Positions 1 to 9,531 of a DNA stretch of 47,779 nucleotides are shown in pieces (within the stretch, counting starts at the first letter, position 1; each line of letters begins with the position of its first letter). The notes under the pieces were generated by a model, which made no database searches, was not told the DNA's origin, and saw only the letters and a list, made by a program, of their open reading frames with translations. This DNA comes from Methanocalculus alkaliphilus (GTDB lineage: Archaea; Halobacteriota; Methanomicrobia; Methanomicrobiales; Methanocorpusculaceae). Where the stretch lies: contig NZ_JALJYG010000015.1 in the NCBI RefSeq assembly GCF_024170505.1, positions 1 to 47,779 on the forward strand, written 5' to 3'. Both the position numbers and the translations under genes were made by a program.

Positions 1-63
1 AAATGGGAGATCCAGTCTAATGCTATCGCCGACTACCTAAAGGATCCAAAGTATGCGCTCTAA
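1..63 (+). pseudogene. Transposase C-terminal fragment, cut by the window edge
   Basis: Frame 1 reads through from the first base and ends in a TAA at 61-63, giving a 20-residue tail that finishes DYLKDPKYAL. The same tail is encoded in the opposite direction at the far end of the window, which marks it as part of a multicopy insertion sequence. The rest of the gene lies outside the window. The IS family cannot be decided from 20 residues. Confidence 0.6.
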
Positions 64-95
64 ATTTTTTTCGGAGGGTTATGCGTAAGTCCTAT
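3..95 (+). mobile_element. Insertion sequence end, left copy
   Basis: These 93 bases are identical, in reverse complement, to 47687-47779. The match stops abruptly at ...AAGTCCTAT, so the element's outer end is at or very near base 95. The segment holds the transposase stop codon and about 30 bases of non-coding terminus (T-run, then GGAGGGTTATGCGTAAGTCC). Identity up to both window edges indicates that assembly stopped inside two copies of one element. Confidence 0.75.
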
Positions 96-251
96 ATTGT
101 TTATACTATCGCTTCGGGGGGGCGCCGGGAGGAGATAAAACCTATAGTATACTGAAAGTTTTTCTGGCTTTTTGTTATAGCATACTACACGTCGCTCCTC
201 GGCAAGCCCCCAACAATAATTATATCTATAATAATTACAATCATAATCATT
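96..251. other. AT-rich intergenic stretch with a short inverted repeat
   Basis: There is no convincing gene here. An 8-base inverted repeat, TATACTAT at 102-109 and ATAGTATA at 144-151, flanks a G-rich stretch. The AT-rich tract at about 217-254 may have been the promoter of the ATPase relic that follows. Confidence 0.35.
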
Positions 252-407
252 ATTGAATTCTATGAAAGGAGAGAAGAGCTCGGGCTGATGGAGCATCTCT
301 CTGCACAGAGCCCTTCGTTCCTTGTCCTCACCGGCAGGCGGGGGGTCGGAAAGAGGGTGCTGATCCCTGAGCTCTCACCATCTCCCCTCGAAGCCACATC
401 ACTTTAA
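252..407 (+). pseudogene. Relic of an archaeal AAA ATPase (ATPase_2 / PF01637 type), N-terminus only
   Basis: The frame from 255 to a TAA at 405-407 encodes about 50 residues starting EFYERREELGLMEHLS and reaching a P-loop-like GRRGVGKR. This is the characteristic opening of the large archaeal ATPase family (usual pattern FxxREEEL...GRRRVGKT). The position expected to be the start codon is ATT (252-254), and the residue after the P-loop Lys is Arg rather than Thr or Ser. The remaining roughly 300-400 residues expected for the family are missing. It sits between an IS end and an unrelated gene, so it is a decayed fragment. Family resemblance is judged by eye. Confidence 0.55.
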
Positions 408-417
408 TGCGTACTGT

Positions 418-1164
418 TCAGCCGAGGATCCAGCTGAAGAAGCCCTTCTTCTGCTCTTCCATCATCGCCCGTTCTTGAAGGCGGCGTTGCTCCTCCTCCA
501 TCGGGCCGAGCTGTTCAAGAAGGATCTCTGAGAGTTCCGGGTCCGTTGAAGAGCTGTTCTGGATGAGCTCACGAATCTCCTCTATCCGCCGCTCATTCTC
601 TTCTGCCTGTATTCTGATCCGGTCTGCTGCCTCCAGATCCCCTCCAAAGAGTGTACGCATGATGCCGGATCGCCTTTCTATTGTCATCTCATCCTTCCAC
701 TGGGCATTGACCGAGGCATTGTACTCTCGGGCGGTTTGAGCAACATGCGGACCGATACCGGTCATATTTTCAGCAGCCAGAAGGAAGAAGACAGCGTTTC
801 TGACCTGATTCTCATGGATATACCGTGCCCGTGCCTGCTGGGGGAGCGTCTTCACCTCTTCTGCCTGCATCTCCTGCCGGGTGCGGATAAGGGTTCTCAA
901 CCCTGCGGGATCAACAGAGTTGTTGATTCTCTCTTCCCGAACAGTTTCACGGACTCGTTCACCCTGCGATGCATCCGGAGGGGCTGCCATCACCGGGGGT
1001 GCGGGGGTTGTTACCGGAGGACCCCCGGACTTGTTCCCCGGTTCAGACGGGGGACCTCGTGCAACCGACGCCTGACCAGACTCGCCCCCCTGCTCTGCGG
1101 CAATAGCAGGAGCCACGGTTGTGAGGAGAAGAAAGAGACAGATGATGATCGATAATCGTCTCAT
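418..1164 (-). CDS. Secreted or membrane-attached protein of unknown function
   Basis: This is a 248-residue protein. It begins with a signal peptide (MRRLS, a hydrophobic stretch of about 15 residues, then an APAIAA cleavage-like site). A Gly/Pro/Ser-rich low-complexity linker follows to about residue 65. The rest is charged and helical, very rich in Glu, Arg and Gln, and likely forms a coiled coil (about residues 70-240). The last residues (FFSWILG) are hydrophobic. I do not recognise a named family. It is an exported protein, probably acting at the cell surface. A T/A-rich TATA-like stretch lies upstream at about 1192-1206. It is convergent with the ATPase relic and stands alone. Confidence 0.75.
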   Translation of the reverse strand: MRRLSIIICLFLLLTTVAPAIAAEQGGESGQASVARGPPSEPGNKSGGPPVTTPAPPVMAAPPDASQGERVRETVREERINNSVDPAGLRTLIRTRQEMQAEEVKTLPQQARARYIHENQVRNAVFFLLAAENMTGIGPHVAQTAREYNASVNAQWKDEMTIERRSGIMRTLFGGDLEAADRIRIQAEENERRIEEIRELIQNSSSTDPELSEILLEQLGPMEEEQRRLQERAMMEEQKKGFFSWILG

Positions 1165-1364
1165 ATCAACCTCTCACACTCCAGAGATGATAATCTTTTT
1201 TAAAAGAGGAGATGAACGATCCGATGGCAGAGCTGTGGGAGTCGGGATCTATTCCCCTAGCTCGATTGGCGGCAACATCCCATGAAATCAGAAATCATCT
1301 CTGCTGTTGCAATTCGAAGGAATAATGAGTAAATATGCCTCCTGCCCTTTCCAGGATGATCGCA

Positions 1365-1447
1365 TGCGAGTGGCAGGATTCGAACCTGCGAACCCCTACG
1401 GGAACCGATCTTGAGTCGGGCACCTTTGGCCTCTCGGTAACACTCGC
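1365..1447 (-). tRNA. tRNA-Leu (anticodon CAA)
   Basis: Read on the minus strand the sequence folds as a class II tRNA. The acceptor GCGAGTG pairs with CACTCGC and is followed by discriminator A. The D-arm is ACC...GGT, and the anticodon loop CTCAAGA gives anticodon CAA. A long variable arm (CCC GTA GGG core) precedes the T-arm GCAGG-TTCGAAT-CCTGC. The length is 83 nt without an encoded CCA. The outermost anticodon-stem pair appears mismatched (C-T). No intron is visible. Confidence 0.93.
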
Positions 1448-1495
1448 CCTGAAGATAGTATATTCGCTCTTCACTGCAAAAAAGCATTCCTCGAT

Positions 1496-4400
1496 CTACA
1501 TAAAATCTGCAAGACCGAGCTGGACCTTCTCCTCCTCCCCGAAGGTGGAATTGATCGAGGCGTCGATCACCCGGATCCGCTGTTTTGTGTACTCAGAGAT
1601 GGCGAACTGCTCACAGATGGACTGGGAAGCAGCAAGGTACTTCTTCACCGCCCCCTCGGTCACGGTCGCGATGATCCTCCCGCCACACCGGCACTTCCCG
1701 GCAAGCGGCATCCTCCGGAACTTGGCAGCGCAGCGTGGACACCGGAACCCCTGTTTTGAGAAAGCATTGAGGTTGCCGATCATATCACGAATGAAATGGG
1801 TCGTCAGCACCCGCTCAGCGAGGTCGTCCTCATCCACCGCCCGGATCTTCCGGGCAAGGAGGAGTTCGGCATCGAGCTTATCCACCATCGACCCGAGCCG
1901 GGTGTACATCGTCGTCTGAGGACCCGCAGAGATATCCGTGGTATCATGCGTAAACGAGAAGCCCTCATACTGGGCAGGCGTCCCGATCCGGAGCTCCACA
2001 TGATCCACCTCCTTCTCGAGATCCTTCGGAGCGGCATACCGGAGGCACCCTTCATAGACCGAGAGCGGATACCTGCTCACCAGATCGACATTCAGGGTCT
2101 CCTTATCCACCTCAGCCGGATCGATCCGGCTCGTCAGGACCAGGGGGGCATCCATCGATCCCCCACGGGTCTCCGGGAGGAAGGAGCGGGAGAAATTAAT
2201 CAGGCCGTCAAGGAGGAGCATCACACAATCCTCATCACCATCGCACTGGCCGGTGAAGATCCCGTTCGCATGGAGGGTATGATCCCCGGCAACCGTCAGG
2301 CAGTAGACACGATCATCAAGGCACGGAGTCGGCTCTGCGATCCGGATCGTATCTGCAAGCACCATCCCCCCTTCCATTACCGCGACCCGGTCTCCCGGCT
2401 TCACCTCAACAGCCCGGATCTTCCGGAGGTACGTGCAATCCCAGATCAGCATCGCGTGATCCGGGGTGACGGCGAGCCGTTTGCCCCGTTCGGTCTCAAA
2501 GAGGATGAGGTGATCGGGGGCACGGTGGACCGAGACCGAGGTGATCCGCCGCATCTTCGGTGTCCCGTTCGTATCGATCGCAACCGTCATATGGGGTATT
2601 GCAGGATCTGAATAGAATGTCCCGATACGGTCGATGCCCGGGGAGGAGAGATCAAAGTTCCCGACAACAAAATCACGGATCGGGAGTCTCTTCCAGCCAT
2701 CAGGACCCCGGACCTCGATCTCGGTATCGCCATGGAAGCAGTTCCTCCTCTTTGCTGCATGGAAGAAGGGGTGAGCGTATCCGACGAGGGCCTCTGAATA
2801 CCCGATAAGCCGTGCCAGCACCCCCGCGCTTGTATGCGGAGCAAGCCCGATCAGGAGCTGGCCGACGAGATCCGCAGGCGTCTGGGCATTATAGTACCGG
2901 GGAAGCCCGTAGACCTTCTCCAGGAGATCATCGACAAACCCTGCCACAGATACCAGGTACTCCCCGCAGTCCCGGGAGACGAGGATATCCTGGGGCCTCA
3001 GTTCAACCGTCTGATCCAGATCCACCAGATCCCGGCCTTCCATATCCGTATGATACCCAAGTTCACGGAGGCGTTCAGGGGAGACACCGATCTCTCGTGG
3101 CCGGAAATGCGTGAGGGGGAGATCGATCATATCGTATCTCACCGTTCCATCCTTAAAGGCGAAGAGATCCCGGACCGCACGGAGGATACCCTTCTCAATC
3201 GGCTCCACTGCCCGGTCCCGGGACTTCAGCTCCTTGAGCCCCTTTAAAAGCTTCAGGGCGTCGGGAAGAATGCCAAGGCGGGCAAGGGCATCATCATACT
3301 CTTTCTTAATATTGAGATCGACCTCATGCTGGCAGGTGGTCGGGGCATCACAGCGGGGGCACCGATCCTCCGTGACCTCCTTGTTACAATGGAGACACCG
3401 GAAGACCGGTTCGGTATGTTCACCGCACCCGCACCGGTTCCAGTAGGTCGTCACCCCACAACGGGGACATTTCCTCTCCCCAAGAGGGATACTGACCGTC
3501 CCTGTCGTCTCGATCTGCATCAGGAGATCCCCATCCGGAACGGTCCCGCCACTCTTCTTTGCACCGGCTCCCTGAAATGATCGCCTCGCACCACCGCCAT
3601 CCCCCACCGGGAAGAGGGCATGGGGTGCCGACTTCATCTTCCGTGGAGCAGACTTGCCGGGACGGCCCATCCGGCCACCGATCCGTGTCCCCGCCTTTGA
3701 GCGGATCATAAAACCGCTGAGATGCCGGGCGGCATCAAGGCCGTCTCCTGAAGCAGGAAGCGTCTTCCAGCCATCACGCCGGGAGAGATCCAGTGAGAGG
3801 CCGAGGCAGGCAAGAAGGGAGTAATAGGTCCGGATGACGATATCACCACCCTCCATGGTGTGGGGAATCAGGATCTCCTCAAACAGATGTTTGATCTCGG
3901 CATTATTCTGGATTCTGAGCTGATCAGATTCCACCCTCCCCCCTGCAGAAACCAGATCCGCAAGGAATCGAAACTCCTCCATTGTGAGATCATCAAAGAA
4001 CCAGGTGTAATCAGGGTGGAGATACGCACCATCCATCGCAAACCGTATCGCCTCCATCTCATCTTCAGGGTGGCGGGGACCCCGCTCCTGAAGCCACCAC
4101 TCCTCGCAGTACGACGGTGGAACAAGGGGATGGTTATTCTCGAGGAACTCTCCGAAGCTGATAAGCATCTCACCGACATCAAGGATCGCCTCAATATCAG
4201 AGATGAGTGCCACTGCATCCTCCTCCCGGTCTATCCGTCTCACCTCACCTGAGGTAAGAAGGACGGTGGGACCCTCAATGGTATCAACCGGAACCACACC
4301 GGCCGCCTTGCCCGGCCGTTCAACCTTCATCTGCGTTCCCGGCGAAAGATATTCACCGAGGATGAACATCGTTGCCGGGTTCAGACCGCCCGCGGCAAAA

Positions 4401-5389
4401 CCACTGTTCCTTCCACGGCCGAGCCGGAGCCGGAACCCACCTTTTCGCATCGGATAGGCAAAGACCGGCCGGCCGGCGATAGCATCCTTGAGATATTTAT
4501 CCTTCGGGTGGACACCGGTCTCCTCTTCCCCCCCTGATGACGAGGTACCGGCGACGAGGGTATCAAGCCACTCCCATCCCGACATCTTCATCTTCGCAAC
4601 ATTCTTCTGGATCTTTGGCGCCTTCAGTGCGAGTCCCTCGGCGATGACGAGTGCCATCCCCCCCCGGACCGCATTCGTCTCCACCCGTTCGAGATTGCGG
4701 TATCCTGAGACCTCATCCCGCTCGGTCGGCTCACCGTCGATACAGACCGGGCAGTTCTCGATGATCAGGCGGAGCTCTGCCTCTGTTGGAGCGTACTGAA
4801 GGCTCAGGATATTATTATACTGGCGGATCTCCTCGATGTAGCGTTCGATCTCTATCTGCCGTGGAATATACCGGTTGATCCCAAGCGCACGGCGGACATA
4901 GTCTCCGACGAGGACCGAGAGCGCCTGGGCTGTCCCGCCAGCGGACCGGATGGGACCTGCATAATAGATCCTGAGATACTCGGAGCCATCATCATTCTTC
5001 CCAAACGTCACCTTCGCGATCCCCTCGGTCGGTGCAGCGACGACTCCTTCGGTCAGCAGCGCCATTGAGCAGCGGATCGCATGATCAACCACCTCCTCTC
5101 GCGACGTCTCCCCAAACCGGCGTGCCACAAAATCATCACCGATTCGGAGTGCCGCCTCCTCACGCGACATCTCTGCCTCAAGCTCACGAATACGGGCAGC
5201 AACACCGGGGATATGCAGGAGTGCCTCGACACGATCAGCGAGATCATTGGCAATCGGGATCTCAGGAGTTGTTGAGGGATCGATCCCCCGCGATCGTGCC
5301 TCCCGCGCAATAGCGAGGGCTTCTTCGAGGGAGCGGTTCATCGAGGAGAGATATGCCTCCATCGCAGGAGACATCGCAGGGAGGCTCAT
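1496..5389 (-). CDS. polC: DNA polymerase II (PolD) large subunit DP2, intein-containing precursor
   Basis: This is the catalytic subunit of the archaeal family D replicative polymerase; the small subunit DP1 is not in this window. The precursor is 1297 residues. Removing a 165-residue intein (residues 884-1048) leaves about 1132, normal for methanogen DP2. The active-site motif NCDGDED is present but split by the intein between N and C. Zinc-binding Cys clusters occur at about residues 642-690 (CPRCG...CLHC...CPRC) and about 1215 (CPRC...CRCGG). The chosen start has a GAGGGG ribosome site about 8 bases upstream, inside the end of the preceding HEAT gene, so it is probably co-transcribed with that cluster. 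The Asp pair needed for catalysis is intact, so splicing should be essential for activity. Confidence 0.97.
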   Translation of the reverse strand: MSLPAMSPAMEAYLSSMNRSLEEALAIAREARSRGIDPSTTPEIPIANDLADRVEALLHIPGVAARIRELEAEMSREEAALRIGDDFVARRFGETSREEVVDHAIRCSMALLTEGVVAAPTEGIAKVTFGKNDDGSEYLRIYYAGPIRSAGGTAQALSVLVGDYVRRALGINRYIPRQIEIERYIEEIRQYNNILSLQYAPTEAELRLIIENCPVCIDGEPTERDEVSGYRNLERVETNAVRGGMALVIAEGLALKAPKIQKNVAKMKMSGWEWLDTLVAGTSSSGGEEETGVHPKDKYLKDAIAGRPVFAYPMRKGGFRLRLGRGRNSGFAAGGLNPATMFILGEYLSPGTQMKVERPGKAAGVVPVDTIEGPTVLLTSGEVRRIDREEDAVALISDIEAILDVGEMLISFGEFLENNHPLVPPSYCEEWWLQERGPRHPEDEMEAIRFAMDGAYLHPDYTWFFDDLTMEEFRFLADLVSAGGRVESDQLRIQNNAEIKHLFEEILIPHTMEGGDIVIRTYYSLLACLGLSLDLSRRDGWKTLPASGDGLDAARHLSGFMIRSKAGTRIGGRMGRPGKSAPRKMKSAPHALFPVGDGGGARRSFQGAGAKKSGGTVPDGDLLMQIETTGTVSIPLGERKCPRCGVTTYWNRCGCGEHTEPVFRCLHCNKEVTEDRCPRCDAPTTCQHEVDLNIKKEYDDALARLGILPDALKLLKGLKELKSRDRAVEPIEKGILRAVRDLFAFKDGTVRYDMIDLPLTHFRPREIGVSPERLRELGYHTDMEGRDLVDLDQTVELRPQDILVSRDCGEYLVSVAGFVDDLLEKVYGLPRYYNAQTPADLVGQLLIGLAPHTSAGVLARLIGYSEALVGYAHPFFHAAKRRNCFHGDTEIEVRGPDGWKRLPIRDFVVGNFDLSSPGIDRIGTFYSDPAIPHMTVAIDTNGTPKMRRITSVSVHRAPDHLILFETERGKRLAVTPDHAMLIWDCTYLRKIRAVEVKPGDRVAVMEGGMVLADTIRIAEPTPCLDDRVYCLTVAGDHTLHANGIFTGQCDGDEDCVMLLLDGLINFSRSFLPETRGGSMDAPLVLTSRIDPAEVDKETLNVDLVSRYPLSVYEGCLRYAAPKDLEKEVDHVELRIGTPAQYEGFSFTHDTTDISAGPQTTMYTRLGSMVDKLDAELLLARKIRAVDEDDLAERVLTTHFIRDMIGNLNAFSKQGFRCPRCAAKFRRMPLAGKCRCGGRIIATVTEGAVKKYLAASQSICEQFAISEYTKQRIRVIDASINSTFGEEEKVQLGLADFM
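2246..2740 (-). other. Mini-intein in DP2 (Pol-II site)
   Basis: This in-frame insertion of 165 codons begins with Cys ([10 protein letters not shown], block A), has block B with TPDH ([13 protein letters not shown]), and closes with blocks F/G ([17 protein letters not shown]...). Its last residue is Gln, followed by Cys of the host CDGDED motif. No LAGLIDADG homing-endonuclease blocks are present, so this is a splicing-only mini-intein. A terminal Gln instead of Asn is known from Pol-II inteins of other archaea. The junctions were placed by restoring the conserved NCDGDED motif. Confidence 0.93.
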
Positions 5390-5394
5390 CGCGT

Positions 5395-5907
5395 TTACCC
5401 CTCTTCATCAGGAAAGAGTGCTATGATCCCCTCTTCACCCATCCTGAAGAGGACGAGTTCGGCACAGGTACGGAGGAAGGGATCATCCCCGTCGGCCGCT
5501 TCCGAGAGGGCAGGAATTGCCGGCTCACCAATACGGCAGAGTGCAAGTGCGATGGCTCCACGGACATTGACATCATCATCGGCAAGATGCCTGATGAGAT
5601 GCGGGATCCCCGCCTCACCAAGCGATGCAAGGGATCCGGTCAGGTACCGGCGGAGATCCGGATCCCCGCTCAAACGAATCGCCTCGATCACCGGATCAAC
5701 AGAAGCAACGCCCATCCTGGCGATGGCGCGGGCAAGGTACCACCGCATCGTCGCCTGTGACTCCTCCAACGCTGCGATAATTTCGGGGATGGCTGACGGG
5801 CCGATCGCGGCAAGCGCCAGCTCCGCCTCTCTTCGTGCCTCGAGATCCGGTTCTCCGACCGCTCTGAATAATGCATATATCTCTTCTTTACCAGCCATGT
5901 GTCTCAC
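5395..5907 (-). CDS. HEAT-repeat protein (small, soluble)
   Basis: This 170-residue protein is built of consecutive helical repeats of about 30 residues (for example [50 protein letters not shown]). The pattern matches HEAT/PBS-lyase-type repeats, which usually act as protein-protein scaffolds. There is no signal peptide or membrane segment. Translation may start at the second Met (MAGKEE, 5898). It overlaps the end of the upstream MscS gene by about 20 bases and lies 5 bases before polC, so it belongs to the same transcription string. No enzymatic function is suggested. Confidence 0.85.
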   Translation of the reverse strand: MRHMAGKEEIYALFRAVGEPDLEARREAELALAAIGPSAIPEIIAALEESQATMRWYLARAIARMGVASVDPVIEAIRLSGDPDLRRYLTGSLASLGEAGIPHLIRHLADDDVNVRGAIALALCRIGEPAIPALSEAADGDDPFLRTCAELVLFRMGEEGIIALFPDEEG

Positions 5908-6841
5908 CTGGTTTTGTCTTTTCCTCTTTTTCTATCGGCTGAAAGGGAATCTCCCGGATTGGGGGTGGTTCCTTAACACTCTTCATATCAGCCTTCAGGA
6001 TATTATTAAACCAGACCTCCTGCTGGGGGAATGGTATCTGGATGCCGTTCTTCTCAAGTTCAACCTTGAGTCTCCAGAGAAGTTCGGTCCGGAGCCCCCA
6101 CCAGTAGAGGGAGGGAGCCCAGATCTTGACGACGATATTGACGCTTGAGCTGTCAAGTTTGTCAACATAGACAGACGGACCCGGACTTTTTAAGGCATAC
6201 GGCTGTTTATCGATCATATCCCTGATGATCGAGATCGCTTTTCCCGCATCATCCCGATATCGTATGCCGATGGTATATTCGAACCGGCGGGCAGGATGGA
6301 TGACAAGATTTGTGATATCACTGGTGAAGAGCCTGGAATTAGGGATCCGGACATAGATGCCATCAAATGTCCGGACGATCGTCGACATAATCTGAATATT
6401 CTGGACGGTCGCCGTCATGGAGCCGATCGAGATATTATCACCGATCTTGATCGGCCGCTCGAACATAAGAAATAGTCCGGATACCAGGTTTGAGACGATA
6501 TTCTGGGTCGCAAACGCCAGGGCAAGTGCGATGATTCCTCCGGCGACGAAGAGACCCGAGAGATCAAAGTGCAGGTATGGCAGTATGACAAGGAAGGTCG
6601 CCAGATACAGAAGGTATGTCACGATCGTCGTCATAAAGTCGAGATCCGACTTTGGAACCCTGTCCCCGAAGCTCCGCTTCAGCTGGATCCTGACGACACG
6701 GATCAGGGTGAGTGCAAATATAAAGATGATGAGAACCCAGACGAGATCGAGCGGTGTCGTCTCTCCAATGACGGGGGTTGTCAGAAGGTGCAGAATTGTC
6801 CCTTCAGACCGAAAGATCGTCTCCGGATCAGAGATATCCAT
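5888..6841 (-). CDS. mscS: MscS-family small-conductance mechanosensitive channel
   Basis: This 317-residue membrane protein has hydrophobic segments at about residues 28-50, 75-95 and 100-130. The pore-lining helix is the Gly/Ala-rich GGIIALALAFATQNIVSNLVSG. A soluble beta/alpha-beta vestibule domain follows (GDNISIGSMTATVQNI, then IRIPNSRL), as in MscS channels that release solutes on hypo-osmotic shock. Its ATG directly follows the stop codon of the upstream DUF432-type gene (TAG-ATG), and its end overlaps the HEAT gene. The three are therefore tightly coupled and probably serve the same envelope-stress or osmotic function. Confidence 0.94.
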   Translation of the reverse strand: MDISDPETIFRSEGTILHLLTTPVIGETTPLDLVWVLIIFIFALTLIRVVRIQLKRSFGDRVPKSDLDFMTTIVTYLLYLATFLVILPYLHFDLSGLFVAGGIIALALAFATQNIVSNLVSGLFLMFERPIKIGDNISIGSMTATVQNIQIMSTIVRTFDGIYVRIPNSRLFTSDITNLVIHPARRFEYTIGIRYRDDAGKAISIIRDMIDKQPYALKSPGPSVYVDKLDSSSVNIVVKIWAPSLYWWGLRTELLWRLKVELEKNGIQIPFPQQEVWFNNILKADMKSVKEPPPIREIPFQPIEKEEKTKPGETHGW

Positions 6842-7555
6842 CTAACTCATCCCCTCCTCCATGGTATAGCTTATCGCACGCTCAACACCAGGGATCTTCC
6901 TTGAATAGTACAGTTCAATTGACTTCTGCATCCCCTCCCTCATCGGCTTATCGATAAATGAGGTCTCGGCTATCGTATGCTTGATTATCTGCATATGTGC
7001 TTTCATTGAGACGAGTTCCTGGTCAAAGTAGATCTTCATCCCATAGTTCTCAAAGACCACACGGGAGACCTCGATCCATCCTTTGGTTGTATTATGCATG
7101 GTGAGTTCAAGGACGCCTTCATACCAGGGATCCGGTGATGGACGATGGAGATAGACGGCGCTCCAGTAGTACCGGGTGATCACCCCGGTATCGGTTGGTC
7201 CATAGAGGGAGTACTTCTGGGGCATCCGGGAGAATACATCAATCAACTGGATAGCATCTGATTTTCCAAGGAACACCCCGATCTCGATCGGAAATGTCAG
7301 ATAGATCTGCCGGACAGCCTCCGGTTCGATAAGGATAGGCTCAAACCGGATCTCAAGGAAGCGGGTCACCTCATCAGGGAGGTTCAGGGGTTCAACCGGG
7401 TTGATATATACCGTTCCTGATTCTGATGCGACGATCCGCTCCACCGTCTTATCACCAAGGCTTCGGAAGTACCTGATAAAATCCTCATCCTTTGAGAAGC
7501 AGACCTTTAAATCGCCTTTTTCAACACAGAACTGGTACCCATACCGACCGTACAT
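6842..7555 (-). CDS. DUF432-like archaeal protein of unknown function
   Basis: This soluble protein is about 237 residues from the start MYGRYGYQF. An alternative start 20 codons upstream would overlap the preceding gene. It resembles the archaeal DUF432 family: a beta-rich body with regions such as PLNLPDEVTRFLEIRFEP and LTFPIEIGVFLG, and a C-terminal ELYYSRKIPGVERAISY. No catalytic motif is visible. An AT-rich TATA-like element lies about 30 bases before the chosen ATG, and the stop codon abuts the MscS start. That location suggests a partner or regulator of the channel. The family name is from memory and moderately certain; the function is unknown. Confidence 0.75.
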   Translation of the reverse strand: MYGRYGYQFCVEKGDLKVCFSKDEDFIRYFRSLGDKTVERIVASESGTVYINPVEPLNLPDEVTRFLEIRFEPILIEPEAVRQIYLTFPIEIGVFLGKSDAIQLIDVFSRMPQKYSLYGPTDTGVITRYYWSAVYLHRPSPDPWYEGVLELTMHNTTKGWIEVSRVVFENYGMKIYFDQELVSMKAHMQIIKHTIAETSFIDKPMREGMQKSIELYYSRKIPGVERAISYTMEEGMS

Positions 7556-7589
7556 CTGATGTGATCTGGTGAGGGAACACCAATAAAGA

Positions 7590-8810
7590 TTACCTCTTTC
7601 CGGGAATACCCGCAATAAGCCTGCCTGGGGAGGGGACCTCTTTCTTCAGCTCCTCGATGAAGACGGAGAGACCAGAGTCCCCTGACTCCTGAAGTGCCAT
7701 TGCCAGTTCCCTTCTCAGATCCGGATCGGCCTCCTCGATCATCTCGATCAGCGGACTCACCGTTCCTGGATCAGCAGAAAGGAGGAGGAGACCGGGGCGG
7801 AGATCCGGGGGTGCGGCCCATATTGCCTCGATAAGAGGAGGGATAACGGATGATCCGATTCGTGAAAGGGCCGATATCACCTCGGATCTGACACGGTCAT
7901 CGGGATCTGAAAGAGCAGTGATGAGGGCCGGAATCGCGTCCTGATTCCCCAGAATACCAAGGGCGGAAGATGCCGAAGCCCTGATGACCGGATCCTCGTC
8001 ACTAAGGGAGGCGATCAGATCTGATACCGCGGGTTCTCCGATGGTTGCCAGTGCAAGCGCGGCCCTGCTCCGGACATACGAGTCGGGATCAGAGAGGAGG
8101 GAGAGGAGGGGATCAATCGCCCGGGGGTCACGAATCTCACCAAGTGCAATTGCAACCTTCCACCTGACATCTTCATCCGGATCTGAGAGGAGGGAGAGGA
8201 GTGGACCGACGGCGGGAGATCCAATCCGGGCAAGTGCCTCCGCCGCCTTCCATCGCAGGCCGGAATAGGCATCACTCCTGAGGCTCTCGATGAGTGGTTC
8301 GATGGCACGTGGATCCCGGAGCCGCCCAAGGGCATCAATTGCTGCATACCGGGTATCCATCTCACCAAAGGTGAGAATTGCCAGGAGGGAAGGAAGATCA
8401 CAATCCTGGCGCATTCTGATGATATCCTTCTCAGAGACCATCCGTGCACGAACACGGCACATACTATTCTGGATAACCTCACTCACAGGAATATTAGCCC
8501 GGAGCCCGGACGCCAGAGCCGCAGAGAGGAGACCCGCTGCAATGAAGGAGGCTGCACGAATCATCGCATCGCCGGTCACCGATCCGGTGAGGGCAATATC
8601 TGCCATGATATGAACAGAACCAAGATATCCTCCGACTGCAACTCCCCAGAACCTGTAGTAGTATGCTGCGAGGATGATCACCAGGTAATAGATATGGGTG
8701 TATCCGGTGACGATACCGGCCCCGGCATGATAGACCAGCTCGGCTGCTGTTGCGATGAGAAGACCGAGGAAGATGAATACTGCCGGAAGGTTCCGGTACA
8801 GGGGATGCAT
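7590..8810 (-). CDS. Membrane-anchored HEAT-repeat protein
   Basis: From the Met at 8810 (MHPLYRNLPAVF) the protein is about 406 residues; upstream in-frame Mets at 8876 and 8954 are possible. The first 120 or so residues contain about four membrane segments (AVFIFLGLLIATAAEL, IYYLVIILAAYYY, and two more). About 230 residues of regular HEAT/PBS-lyase repeats follow, with the recurring pattern DPRAIDPLLSLLSDPD..VR..AALALATIG. The repeats probably face the cytoplasm and dock a partner. The gene overlaps the upstream part of the DUF432-type frame and begins the HEAT-DUF432-MscS-HEAT-polC string. A membrane sensor with a scaffold domain is an inference. Confidence 0.85.
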   Translation of the reverse strand: MHPLYRNLPAVFIFLGLLIATAAELVYHAGAGIVTGYTHIYYLVIILAAYYYRFWGVAVGGYLGSVHIMADIALTGSVTGDAMIRAASFIAAGLLSAALASGLRANIPVSEVIQNSMCRVRARMVSEKDIIRMRQDCDLPSLLAILTFGEMDTRYAAIDALGRLRDPRAIEPLIESLRSDAYSGLRWKAAEALARIGSPAVGPLLSLLSDPDEDVRWKVAIALGEIRDPRAIDPLLSLLSDPDSYVRSRAALALATIGEPAVSDLIASLSDEDPVIRASASSALGILGNQDAIPALITALSDPDDRVRSEVISALSRIGSSVIPPLIEAIWAAPPDLRPGLLLLSADPGTVSPLIEMIEEADPDLRRELAMALQESGDSGLSVFIEELKKEVPSPGRLIAGIPGKR

Positions 8811-9102
8811 AGCGATGATATCGTCTGATACAATAATAGTCTTCCCTATCAGGGCGCCGGGCAGAGTCTGCGGCATCCATTCGATTTCATAGACAAAACC
8901 GAATGAGTCACGGTAACCTGTTCCATCTCCGCACATTCTTTGGCGAGGAGTCATACCTCCCGAAGAGACTACGATAGTATCAGCGAGCGGGTGAGAAGGG
9001 GGAGCACCCCGATCGGGATGCAGAAATGATCAGAACCCTGCTCGCGACACGGAAGCGATACCATGCAGAAGAGCAGTCACACCAGACGGAGGGTTCACTA
9101 AT

Positions 9103-9399
9103 ATGGGTGTAAACAGTTCGATCAGAAGCCTCCATCACCAGGATGATGGAGAGCGGAGGGAGGCGGTTCGTTCCTTCCTCAGAGGTGCAGTACGATCAGA
9201 TATCCGCCTCTCCGGAGACGGAGTCAGAGAGGCATATGGAGGGGATAACCAGTAAGAAGAAGAGATGGAACTCCAAATTCCGGAACACGGAGAACCGGAA
9301 GGCGGAGAATGCGACAATAACCACTCAGCCATTGGTTATCAATCAAAACCTCATCCAGAACCTGTCAATACGCACGATACAATAGACGCACCAGCCTGA
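9103..9399 (+). other. Possible short genes or decayed gene in the 8955-9531 gap
   Basis: This 577-base gap holds no recognised gene. One frame is open from 9103 (ATG) to a TAA at 9253-9255 (50 codons, MGVNSSIRSLHH...GGDNQ). It continues in the same frame from an ATG at 9265 to a TGA at 9397-9399 (44 residues, MELQIPEHGEPEGGE...). A third short frame ends just upstream (...RTLLATRKRYHAEEQ...). Having two consecutive open stretches in one frame with a single stop between them could reflect a decayed gene or chance. No family is recognised. The remainder (9400-9531) carries the promoter of the DtxR-type gene. Confidence 0.2.
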
Positions 9400-9531
9400 C
9401 AGGAGATCTCCGATTACCTCTTTTCCATTGTTTGGGTTTTTCCTCTTTTACGAACATTATTCGGCACCACTTGATACCGACCAAACAGAAATAAGTACAA
9501 CCAACCAATCTTCAAAGAGGGATCTTCGTCT

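Noticed and set aside
1796-2611. 271-codon plus-strand frame opposite polC
   Set aside because: It lies opposite highly conserved polymerase and intein sequence; composition is His/Arg/Pro-rich without motifs.
7646-8340. Regular repeated DNA suggestive of a repeat array or CRISPR
   Set aside because: The periodicity is coding: it corresponds to HEAT repeats with variable codons, and there are no identical repeats with unique spacers. No CRISPR array was seen anywhere in the window.
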